Assembly: GCF_031179985.1 (NCBI RefSeq) | Contig: NZ_JAPSHJ010000039.1 | Location: forward strand, 1-38,401 | Direction: 5' to 3' | Length of the DNA: 38,401 nt | Source: Arthrobacter sp. | GTDB lineage: Bacteria; Actinomycetota; Actinomycetes; Actinomycetales; Micrococcaceae | Part shown: in pieces, positions 1-6,644 of the stretch | Position numbering within the stretch: position 1 is the stretch's first letter | How the letters are laid out: the number at the start of each line of letters is the position of its first letter | The notes under the pieces: generated by a model | What the model was told of the DNA's origin: nothing | Database searches by the model: none | What the model saw: the letters and a program-made list of their open reading frames with translations, nothing else | Translations under genes and position numbers: made by a program

Positions 1-2
1 GC

Positions 3-371
3 TTCAGCGCCATGGGCTACCTCATTGCCGATGCCATCCGTGTTCTGCGGAAGGTTCCCGACGAGGATGCTGACGCCCACATGTCCAGTTCTACCCCCGT
101 ATTCCGCTCGGTGATCCTCTACTGCGTCCTGAGCGCCATCGCCTTCCAATTCGTCGGGCGCCCCGTGACCCTCGTGGTGATCTATGCGACCCTGTCAGCG
201 TTCATCCTGCCTGTTCTTTGTGGCAGCCTGCTCGTGCTGCTCAACCGTCGCAGCCTCAACCGGGGTTTCCGCAACGGCATCCTCAGCAACTGTGCCCTCG
301 GGCTTGGGCTCGCGTTGTTTGGCAGCCTTTGCGTAAACCAAGTCGTTCAAGTCCTCTCCGGCTCAAACTGA
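3..371 (+). CDS. Nramp-family transporter, C-terminal end (cut by window edge)
   Basis: The frame is open to the left edge, so the visible 122 codons are only the C-terminal end; the first in-frame ATG at 12 is internal, not a start. The segment has three hydrophobic stretches. The middle one carries GRPVTLVVIYA and then LPVLCGSLLVLLNRR, followed by RNGILSN, a pattern I associate with the last helices of Nramp-family transporters. It ends 23 bases before the amidase start and probably shares its transcript. Established context: Nramp-like genes such as Bacillus subtilis ycsG sit beside 5-oxoprolinase (pxpABC) genes, so the true substrate may be an organic compound and not a metal. That substrate idea is inference, because the upstream genes are not visible. 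Confidence 0.68.
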   Translation, partial: FSAMGYLIADAIRVLRKVPDEDADAHMSSSTPVFRSVILYCVLSAIAFQFVGRPVTLVVIYATLSAFILPVLCGSLLVLLNRRSLNRGFRNGILSNCALGLGLALFGSLCVNQVVQVLSGSN

Positions 372-394
372 CCGAGATCACCGAAAGGGCAGAC

Positions 395-1831
395 ATGTCC
401 GACATTCCATTCATGACAGCCATTGACCTCACCACTTCCATGCGCAACGGGACCTTATCCGTCACCGAAGTCCTGGCGGCCCACATCGACCGCATCGAAC
501 ATACCAATCCGAAGGTCAACGCCCTCGTCGCCATGGACCTGGATCAGGCCATGGACCAGGCCGTGCAGCTCGATCGACAGTGGAGCAGGACCACCGACAA
601 GGGACCCTTATACGGGCTACCTACCGCACATAAAGACATCCTGCCCACAAAGGGGATCCGCACCACCCGCGGTTCAAAACTCTTCGCCACGGACGTGCCC
701 GCCGTTGACCACATCGTCGTCGAACGCATGAAGAAAGCCGGGGCGCTCACGCTGGGAAAAACGAACGTGCCCGAATTCGGGTTAGGGTCCCACACGTACA
801 ACGACGTCTACGGGCTCACCCGCAACCCCTACGACCTGGCGAAGAGCGCTGGCGGAAGCAGTGGAGGTGCCGCCGCAAGCCTCGCAGCGGGCATGATCCC
901 CATCGCGGACGGCAGCGACACAGGTGGTTCTTTACGCAACCCAGCCTCCTTCTGCAACGTGGTCGGATTGCGGCCCACACCCGGCCGTGTACCCTCATGG
1001 CCCGAGAGCGCGGCATGGGGGCGGCTGTCCGTCAAAGGCCCCATGGCCCGCACAGTACAGGACACTGCGTTGTTGCTTTCCGTGCTCGCCGGACCGGACC
1101 CCAGGAGTCCAATGTCTCTGGAAACCCCGGGGCAGGCCTTCGCCGGTCCTCTCACCACAGATCAGCACGGCGCACGCATTGCATGGTCGGCAGACCTGAC
1201 CGGCTCTGTCCCCGTCGCACCCGAGGTGCTCGGCTCGCTGCGTCCCGCACTTCAAGCCTTCACGGATCTGGGCTGCCATCTGGAAGAAGCAGCCCCGGAC
1301 CTTGCAGGTGCCGACTCAGTATTCAATACGCTGCGGGCGTGGCAGCTCGAGTACACTCTAGGGCCCCTGCTGGATCGGAACCCGGGTCAGTTCAAGAGCG
1401 ATGCAGTATGGAACATTGAGCAGGGGCGGCGTCTCACCGGGAATGACATAGGAAAAGCTGAAATAGCGCAGACAACGCTTCACCACACCATGCGCCTGTT
1501 TTTCCAACAGTATGACTTCCTCATCACCCCGGTTAGCCAGGTAGCACCATTCGACGCTGAACTTCCCTACCCGCAGGAAATCAATGGTCACGTCATGGAC
1601 AACTATCTGGAATGGATGAGACTGCCCTCCATAATCTCGGTAACCGGCTGCCCCGCCATATCGGTGCCTGCCGCCTTCACACCCGCCGGACTGCCCATCG
1701 GGCTACAGATCATCGCACCGCCCCGGGCAGAAAAGGCTCTTTTGCAGATCGCCTACGCATTCGAGCAGAGGAACGGTGCCGGGGCGCGTCGCCCTGATGC
1801 CCGGTCTTTGGAGATGACCACCACCCATTGA
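395..1831 (+). CDS. Amidase (amidase signature family)
   Basis: A 478-residue amidase signature hydrolase that would split a carboxamide into acid and ammonia in the cytoplasm. The Ser-cisSer-Lys triad is visible: Lys80 in HKDILPTKG, Ser155 in SAGGSSGG and Ser179 in SDTGGSLRNP. The 75- and 24-residue spacings match the family (fatty acid amide hydrolase uses 142/217/241). The length is normal. The frame is open upstream to 218, but ATG 395 is preferred: it follows a GAAAGGG ribosome site by 6 bases and gives a standard amidase N-terminus. It lies 23 bases after the transporter gene. The substrate cannot be read from the sequence; the following CoA-transferase and carboxyltransferase suggest the acid product is activated to a CoA ester. 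Confidence 0.93.
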   Translation: MSDIPFMTAIDLTTSMRNGTLSVTEVLAAHIDRIEHTNPKVNALVAMDLDQAMDQAVQLDRQWSRTTDKGPLYGLPTAHKDILPTKGIRTTRGSKLFATDVPAVDHIVVERMKKAGALTLGKTNVPEFGLGSHTYNDVYGLTRNPYDLAKSAGGSSGGAAASLAAGMIPIADGSDTGGSLRNPASFCNVVGLRPTPGRVPSWPESAAWGRLSVKGPMARTVQDTALLLSVLAGPDPRSPMSLETPGQAFAGPLTTDQHGARIAWSADLTGSVPVAPEVLGSLRPALQAFTDLGCHLEEAAPDLAGADSVFNTLRAWQLEYTLGPLLDRNPGQFKSDAVWNIEQGRRLTGNDIGKAEIAQTTLHHTMRLFFQQYDFLITPVSQVAPFDAELPYPQEINGHVMDNYLEWMRLPSIISVTGCPAISVPAAFTPAGLPIGLQIIAPPRAEKALLQIAYAFEQRNGAGARRPDARSLEMTTTH

Positions 1832-1955
1832 AAGAACCCGCGTGGAATGGACAAATCGAGCGATCAGCAAAGGAAGCCCCACCACCACGTCCTCGACAAG
1901 TGAATGCCCGCATCTTACGACCGGACTCTGCCCGGAACTAAACAAGGACAACGCA

Positions 1956-2036
1956 ATGACCATCGCAGCGACCAGTTCGCTCCCGGCCTATGCCCTCGGC
2001 ACCGGGCAGACCGTCTCGACGGCCGTCGCCGGCTGA
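1956..2036 (+). CDS. Possible 26-residue ORF or remnant of a gene start
   Basis: Between the amidase and the CoA-transferase lie 285 bases. Within them an ATG at 1956 follows an AAGGA site by 7 bases and opens a 26-codon frame beginning MTIAATSSLPAYALGTG, ending at TGA. The ribosome site is good, but I recognise no family. It may be the 5' end of a gene otherwise deleted, or a short leader peptide. Just downstream, GCATGC occurs twice around 2076-2090 in an imperfect palindromic arrangement that could be an operator. Weakly supported. Confidence 0.22.
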   Translation: MTIAATSSLPAYALGTGQTVSTAVAG

Positions 2037-2116
2037 ACGCTGGTGACAAAACAGGGCAACGAACAGCGGCCATCGCATGCGCAGCATGCAAACCAAGCAA
2101 CAGAAGGAAGATCCGT

Positions 2117-3379
2117 ATGAGCGCAGAATCCACCCTCCGCACCGAAGGCCCACTGTCGGGCTACCTCGTGGTGGACCTGAGTCGGGCCCTCGCCGGGCCG
2201 CATGCCGGCATGATGCTGGCCGATCTCGGGGCGCGCGTCATCAAAGTCGAGAGCCCGGACACCGGCGACGATACGCGCGGCTGGGGGCCGCCGTTCGTGG
2301 GTCCAGAGGATGATCTCCAGGCCACATACTTCCTGTCCTGCAACCGCAACAAGGAATCCATCGCCTTGGACCTGAAGAGTGATGACGGCCGCGCGGTCCT
2401 GCGGGAGCTGTTGGAACGGGCGGACGTGGTGATCGAGAACTTCCGGCCCGGAGTCCTGGACCGGCTCGGATTTTCAGCTACGGACATGCACGCGCTGAAC
2501 CCGTCGCTGGTGGTCCTGTCCATAACCGGTTTCGGGCACGACGGCCCCGAGTCACGGCGCAGCGGCTACGACCAGATCCTTCAGGGCGAGGCCGGCCTGA
2601 TGTCCCTGACCGGATCCGGGCCCGAGGATCCGCAGAGGGTCGGAGTGCCCATGGCAGACCTGCTCTCCGGCATGTACGGGGCGTTCGGCACACTCGCTGC
2701 GCTGCTGCAGCGCGAACGCACAGGCCAGGGGCAGATCGTCCGCACGTCCTTGCTCGCCGCACTCATCGGGGTCCACGCCTTCCAGGGCACCCGGGCGACG
2801 GTCGCCGGCGAGGTCCCGAAAGCCCAGGGCAACCACCACCCCTCCATCGCCCCCTATGGCCTGTTCCACTGTCGGCAGGGCTTGGTGCAGATCAGTGTGG
2901 GCAGCGAAAAACTGTGGGCCACGTTCGCCGGGGCATTCGGGATCAACGCCGCCCGGCCTGAGTTCGCCAGCAACGCGGACAGGGTGCGCAACCGGGAGAA
3001 AGTCATTGAAGAGGTGGAGCGGGTGTTCTCCGACTTTGAAGCCGAACCCCTGCTGGACAAGCTCAACCAGGTTGGCATTCCGGCGGGCAAGGTCCGGACG
3101 CTGGACGAAGTGTATGCCTGGGACCAGGTCCACTCACAGGGACTCGTGATCGACGTCGACCACAAGATCCTCGGCAATGTGAGCCTGCCCGGCCCACCGC
3201 TGCGGTTTTTCAGCGCCGCGGACACTGCCGAAACGACGCTCAAGAAGCATACTGCCCCGCCGCTGCTGGACCAGGACGGGGAGCAGATCCGGCAGTGGCT
3301 TGGCCTGGTCTCCGGAGCCGGCACCGGACGCGCCGGGCGCGCAGCCGCCGGAACAGGCCAGGATGAGGAAGGCCGCTGA
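2117..3379 (+). CDS. CaiB/BaiF-type (class III) CoA-transferase
   Basis: A 420-residue family III CoA-transferase, which moves CoA between carboxylic acids through an aspartyl-CoA thioester intermediate. The N-terminus reads LVVDLSRALAGPHAGMMLADLGARV, typical of the family, followed by VIKVESP and the NRNKESIALDLK block. The catalytic aspartate is Asp181 in PMADLLSGMYGAFG, at the same place as Asp169 of formyl-CoA transferase. ATG 2117 is chosen because AAGGAAG lies just upstream and the homology begins about 13 residues later; the frame is open back to 1904 but that part looks non-coding. The next gene starts 2 bases after the stop, so the two are almost certainly co-translated. The acid it activates is unknown. 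Confidence 0.93.
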   Translation: MSAESTLRTEGPLSGYLVVDLSRALAGPHAGMMLADLGARVIKVESPDTGDDTRGWGPPFVGPEDDLQATYFLSCNRNKESIALDLKSDDGRAVLRELLERADVVIENFRPGVLDRLGFSATDMHALNPSLVVLSITGFGHDGPESRRSGYDQILQGEAGLMSLTGSGPEDPQRVGVPMADLLSGMYGAFGTLAALLQRERTGQGQIVRTSLLAALIGVHAFQGTRATVAGEVPKAQGNHHPSIAPYGLFHCRQGLVQISVGSEKLWATFAGAFGINAARPEFASNADRVRNREKVIEEVERVFSDFEAEPLLDKLNQVGIPAGKVRTLDEVYAWDQVHSQGLVIDVDHKILGNVSLPGPPLRFFSAADTAETTLKKHTAPPLLDQDGEQIRQWLGLVSGAGTGRAGRAAAGTGQDEEGR

Positions 3380-3381
3380 GG

Positions 3382-4914
3382 ATGCTGACACAACAAAAGG
3401 TCCGTCACCTGGACGCCACTGAGCTCATCGCTGCGGTGCTGGATCCCGGCTCCTACCGGAGCTGGGACGGCCCGGTGGTGGACCCTGAGCCGGGTCCCGA
3501 ATACCGGCAGGACCTGGCGGCGGCCCGGGCTAAAACCGGGGTGGATGAATCCGTCCTGACCGGTGAGGGCCTCATCCGCGGCCGCCGGGTGGCCGTCATC
3601 GCCAGCGAGTTCCGTTTCCTCGCCGGCTCCATTGGGCTCGCGGCCGCGGAACGGATCGTAAACGCCGTCGAACGGGCAACGCAGGAAGGGCTTCCGCTGC
3701 TGGCTGGACCTGCCTCCGGCGGCACACGTATGCAGGAAGGCACCATCGCCTTCCTGTCCATGATCAAAATCAGCGCGGCCGTGCGGGCACACCGGCACGC
3801 TGGGCTGCCCTACCTCGTCTACCTCCGCCATCCCACTACTGGCGGCGTGATGGCATCCTGGGGATCACTCGGGCACATCACCGTGGCTGAACCTGGCGCC
3901 CTGCTGGGATTCCTGGGACCCAGGGTCTACGAGGCGCTCTACGGCATCCCCTTCCCAGAGAATGTCCAAGTGGCAGAGAACCTCTTCGACAAGGGGCTCG
4001 TGGATGCCGTTGTCCCGCCCTGGCAGCTGTCCGACGTCATTGACCGGGCCTTGAGCATTCTGGTCACCGGCCCGGATCCGCAGGTCGCTCCGCCTCGGAC
4101 GCTGTCTGTGAAACCGTCGGAGGCCGGCGCTTGGGCGTCGATTGAAATCTCCCGCAATCCGCGGCGCCCGGACTTGCGCCAGTTGCTGGCGCACGGGGCC
4201 CGGGATGTGCTTCCACTCAACGGGACAGGACAGGGCGAGAAAGACCCGGGCCTGCTTCTGGCACTGGCCCGCTTCGGCCAGAAGTCCTGCGTGGTGATCG
4301 GCCACACCCGGCCCCGGCCCTCGCAGCAGACAGCGATGGGTCCCGCGTCGCTTCGCGAGGCACGCCGTGGCATGCGGCTGGCTGAGGAACTCGGCCTGCC
4401 GCTGCTGACAGTCATCGACACCGCTGGCGCTGCGCTGTCCAAGGAAGCCGAGGAAGGCGGCCTTGCGGGCGAAATCGCGAGGTCCCTCCACGATCTGATC
4501 GGGCTCAGCTCGCCCACAGTTTCCGTGCTGCTCGGCCAGGGCGCAGGCGGCGGTGCGCTGGCCCTGCTGCCGGCAGACCGGACCATCGCGGCCCAGCACG
4601 CGTGGCTGTCTCCGCTCCCGCCCGAAGGCGCCAGCGCCATCGTTCACCGGAACACCGACTTCGCACCGGCCATGTCCGAAGCCCAGGGCGTCAACGTTGC
4701 ATCCCTTTTCGCCAACGGGCTTGTCCAGCACGTCATTGACGAGCGCGGCGACGCAGCACTGGAGGCCAAGGCCTTCTGCCAGCGGCTGGGCCAGGCCATC
4801 GAGTACGAACTTGCCACCCTGGCCTCAGCCGGCATCGGCGAGCTACTGCCGCAGCGGCTCGACAAGTACCGCAACCTCGGCGCGCCCACATCCACTACCG
4901 GAGCTCAGGCATAG
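3382..4914 (+). CDS. Fused AccD/AccA-type acyl-CoA carboxyltransferase subunit
   Basis: A 510-residue protein with two crotonase-fold carboxyltransferase halves in one chain. The first (about 55-250) carries the oxyanion motif GPASGGTRMQEG at 109-120 and is AccD-like. The second (about 265-490) carries GQGAGGGALAL at 385-395 and is AccA-like. The four-cysteine zinc ribbon at the N-terminus of bacterial AccD is absent. Such subunits transfer a carboxyl group from carboxybiotin to an acyl-CoA, so they need a biotin carboxylase and a biotin carrier protein. Neither is in this window; they could lie upstream of base 1 or be shared with the cell's main carboxylase. The start is 2 bases after the CoA-transferase stop. 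Together the pair would activate an acid to its CoA ester and carboxylate it. Confidence 0.9.
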   Translation: MLTQQKVRHLDATELIAAVLDPGSYRSWDGPVVDPEPGPEYRQDLAAARAKTGVDESVLTGEGLIRGRRVAVIASEFRFLAGSIGLAAAERIVNAVERATQEGLPLLAGPASGGTRMQEGTIAFLSMIKISAAVRAHRHAGLPYLVYLRHPTTGGVMASWGSLGHITVAEPGALLGFLGPRVYEALYGIPFPENVQVAENLFDKGLVDAVVPPWQLSDVIDRALSILVTGPDPQVAPPRTLSVKPSEAGAWASIEISRNPRRPDLRQLLAHGARDVLPLNGTGQGEKDPGLLLALARFGQKSCVVIGHTRPRPSQQTAMGPASLREARRGMRLAEELGLPLLTVIDTAGAALSKEAEEGGLAGEIARSLHDLIGLSSPTVSVLLGQGAGGGALALLPADRTIAAQHAWLSPLPPEGASAIVHRNTDFAPAMSEAQGVNVASLFANGLVQHVIDERGDAALEAKAFCQRLGQAIEYELATLASAGIGELLPQRLDKYRNLGAPTSTTGAQA

Positions 4915-5212
4915 CCGGTGCGCAAGGTCATCAGTCGTTCTGCCTCCACTTCGAGGGGACAACACCCAGAGCTGGCTCCCACAGCATTGTCACCCACGTG
5001 ATGAGCCTGGGCAAGCGATGGCTCACCACGCTGTCCTGGAACCTTCGGTCTCTTAGGGCCTCCCTGAGTGGCCGATGGAACTGCAGCCCAAGCAGAAACG
5101 TGCAGAGAGCCAAATCCCGACAGGCCGCCCGATGGGCCAGCCCCTAAACAGCGCACGTTCTGTCAGACGACATAAAACCAAGTCAGGTCCGCCTCAGAAG
5201 TAAGGTCTCACC

Positions 5213-5393
5213 ATGGAACCCTCAGATATAACTTTCCGCACTCGAAAGTGGGTGAAGCCGAAGACTTGAACGCGAACGGCACCTTGTTCGGTGGGAGCCT
5301 TCTCAGATGGATCGTGAGGAGGCAGCAATCTATGCCATCCTCCAGCTCGGCAAGGGCTGGGCGCATCACTTCACAAAAACACCGCAAGGCTAG
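5213..5393 (+). pseudogene. Decayed acyl-CoA thioesterase (hotdog fold) 5' fragment
   Basis: From ATG 5213 the sequence reads MEPSDITFRTRKWVKP and hits a stop at about 5267. The next frame continues with EDLNANGTLFGGSLLRWI, and after a missing base near 5312 a third frame gives DEEAAIYAILQLGKG. Joined, this is the N-terminal block of a YciA-like acyl-CoA thioesterase, whose hallmark is N-x-x-GTLFGG followed by W-x-D-E-A. After about 55 residues the similarity is lost and a stop follows at 5391. At least two frameshifts plus the truncation mean it is not functional. Confidence 0.62.
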
Positions 5394-5525
5394 CGGAGAA
5401 AGCTCACATTCGTTCCAGCTGGCTTGCATGTTCTAGGCGACTCCCTCATCCGTTTCCAAAAGCGCGGATAATCGACGATATGTCCTGGTGCGCTCTTCGA
5501 TCCCGCTTGGAATTGTTGGCGGGCG

Positions 5526-5748
5526 TTGGATTTGGGCGTCGTTCGGATAGGGGACCAGCCGCTGGGCGTGAGGGGCCGGAGTGCAACTTGGGGGACCGGG
5601 TCCGAATTAAAAGTTCGTGAGGAAATATGCGACGGAGGAGCGCCGAGCGAAGTTTTTGATCGGGGCCGGCGCGGGAGCGCCCTGGTTGCGCAGAGGGCCC
5701 GCCCAGCGATGATGGATCATCAGAACGTCAAGCAGCAGCGTGAAGCAT
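5526..5748 (+). repeat. Dispersed structured repeat E, copy 1
   Basis: This 223-base stretch matches 26027-26242 along its whole length, about three quarters identical by eye, with shared blocks such as GGGGCCGGAGTGCAACTTGG, GACGGAGGAGCGCCGA and GAGGGCCCGCCCAGCGATGA. Three hairpins are possible at equivalent places in both copies. Here they are GGAC/GTCC around loop CGG (5593-5603), AAAGTTCGT/GCGAAGTTT (5610-5618 with 5647-5655, one mismatch) and GGCGC/GCGCC around loop GGGA (5668-5681). The stem sequence of the first and the loop of the third differ between copies while pairing is kept. No convincing protein is encoded. It may be a structured RNA or an intergenic mobile repeat. Confidence 0.75.
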
Positions 5749-6012
5749 CTCCTCGCTGATTTACCTGACGGCTGGACTGCCATTGCCCAGGCTTCCGGAC
5801 ATGAATGCGTGTGAGAGGTGAGACCACCGCCATCGTGCCCTGCGAGTTCTCGCTTATGCCGCGCCATCCATCTGGCACCGACAGCGACTGATCTCGGCAA
5901 CGATCCAGCGCAGGTCTGTGCGCCAGGTAATCCCCGATTGAAACTGCATGGGGCCGGCATGAAACTGCTGTGCCTCCGGAGGGGTGCGGCAGTCGAATGG
6001 ATGTAGCAACTC

Positions 6013-6092
6013 GGCAAAAAGGAAGTGTGGACAATGTCCACACTTCTCGCTTCGGACTGGGTCGTACTCGTGCCGGACTGGCTCGGATTCGG
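6013..6092 (+). repeat. Palindrome-containing repeat A/C, copy A
   Basis: An 80-base element centred on a near-perfect palindrome at 6022-6046: arms GAAGTGTGGACA and TGTCCACACTTC around one A. It shares its flanks with the copy at 21945-22025: GGCAAAA before the palindrome and CGGACTGGGTCGTA, then ACTGG and CGGAT, after it. The same core palindrome also occurs at 6512-6530 and 25603-25621 in a different sequence setting. Confidence 0.8.
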
Positions 6093-6134
6093 TATGTTTT
6101 CGGGAGTTCCCTATGTTTGCAGGGGCTGGAAGGC

Positions 6135-6159
6135 GGTTCGAGTCCCACCTCGGGCACAG
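6135..6159 (+). other. 3' end of a tRNA-Leu gene (probable attachment-site scar)
   Basis: The sequence contains a T-loop TTCGAGT (6137-6143), the 3' T-stem half CCCAC (6144-6148), the acceptor half CTCGGGC (6149-6155), discriminator A and CAG. This is how actinobacterial tRNA-Leu genes with acceptor GCCCGAG end. Upstream, the 5' T-stem half is broken after GG and there is no GCCCGAG at the expected 85-90 bases, so only about 25 bases of the tRNA remain. A tRNA-style terminator follows. Tyrosine integrases commonly use such tRNA 3' ends as att sites. No integrase gene is visible in the window. Confidence 0.6.
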
Positions 6160-6161
6160 CA

Positions 6162-6187
6162 GATCCCCCCGTCTGAGGGGATTTTTG
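6162..6187 (+). terminator. Intrinsic terminator after the tRNA-Leu remnant
   Basis: The stem ATCCCC/GGGGAT closes around an eight-base loop and is followed directly by a T-run (TTTTTG). It lies 3 bases after the tRNA 3' end, the usual place for a tRNA gene terminator, which supports reading the upstream segment as a real tRNA end. Confidence 0.75.
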
Positions 6188-6407
6188 CTTTAACGTGTGT
6201 ACAAAGCTTGTGGTGGCGTCCCTCTGACGCTGGTGTGCGAACTGTGGCCTGGCCGCCGCGCTGGCCTGTTCAGGTATGTGGGTGGCGGGTTCAGGGTCCT
6301 GGCTTGTGGGCCCTCCGCCTGCTGTGTACTCGGGCTATGTGGTTCCTTTCTTGGGTTGTGGCGGCTTGGTTGCCCGCTTACCTGTTCATGGTCCGTGACG
6401 GCCTTGA

Positions 6408-6589
6408 GGACATGACTTGGGGTAACTTTTTCTTAAGTTTTTTCCTGACTAGCTGCTCGCGGTCGCCTGGGTGCGCGGGGTCGGTCAGGGCCATTTGTCC
6501 GGCCAAAGGTGGTGTGGACATTGTCCACACTTAAGTCTGTTTTTAGCACCTGGTCCGGTTCGCTTGCTCCTCTCTCCTAGCTCTACAAG
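6408..6589 (+). repeat. Dispersed repeat B/D, copy B (contains the palindrome)
   Basis: A 182-base element that matches 25501-25681 from GGACATGACTT at its left end to CTACAAG at its right end, about three quarters identical by eye and in the same orientation. The best conserved part is AAAGGTGGTGTGGACATTGT and what follows, holding the palindrome GTGTGGACA-T-TGTCCACAC at 6512-6530, then CTGTTTTTA. No protein reading is convincing. The palindrome plus T-rich tail could act as a weak terminator, or the palindrome could be a protein-binding site. Confidence 0.8.
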
Positions 6590-6598
6590 AAAGAGATA

Positions 6599-6630
6599 GG
6601 GGCACTGCACGTCGCAGCGTGCAGTGCCCC
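6599..6630 (-). terminator. Strong hairpin terminator of the aldehyde dehydrogenase gene
   Basis: A perfect 13-base-pair stem (GGGGCACTGCACG with CGTGCAGTGCCCC, loop TCGCAG) starts 14 bases beyond the aldehyde dehydrogenase stop codon. On the minus strand it is followed by the T-rich TATCTCTTTC. On the plus strand it is followed by TCTTTAT, so it may work in both directions. Confidence 0.8.
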
Positions 6631-6644
6631 TCTTTATGGAAGGC

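Noticed and set aside
218..394. Upstream extension of the amidase frame to 218
   Set aside because: This part overlaps the transporter gene, has Pro/Arg/Gln-rich shadow composition and no amidase similarity. ATG 395 has its own ribosome site.
2854..3831. 325-codon minus-strand frame across the CoA-transferase/carboxyltransferase border
   Set aside because: No family-like sequence; it is the antisense of two genes with clear motifs.
6060..6160. Complete tRNA gene
   Set aside because: Only the last 25 bases match. There is no acceptor 5' half, D-arm or anticodon arm at the right distance upstream.
6025..6534. 169-codon plus-strand frame across the repeats and tRNA remnant
   Set aside because: It crosses a palindrome repeat, a tRNA end and a terminator, so translation is very unlikely.
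6508..6545. Palindromes in repeats B and D as ordinary gene terminators
   Set aside because: The T-rich run begins about eight bases after the stem rather than directly, and copies A and C have no T-run, so termination does not explain the family.
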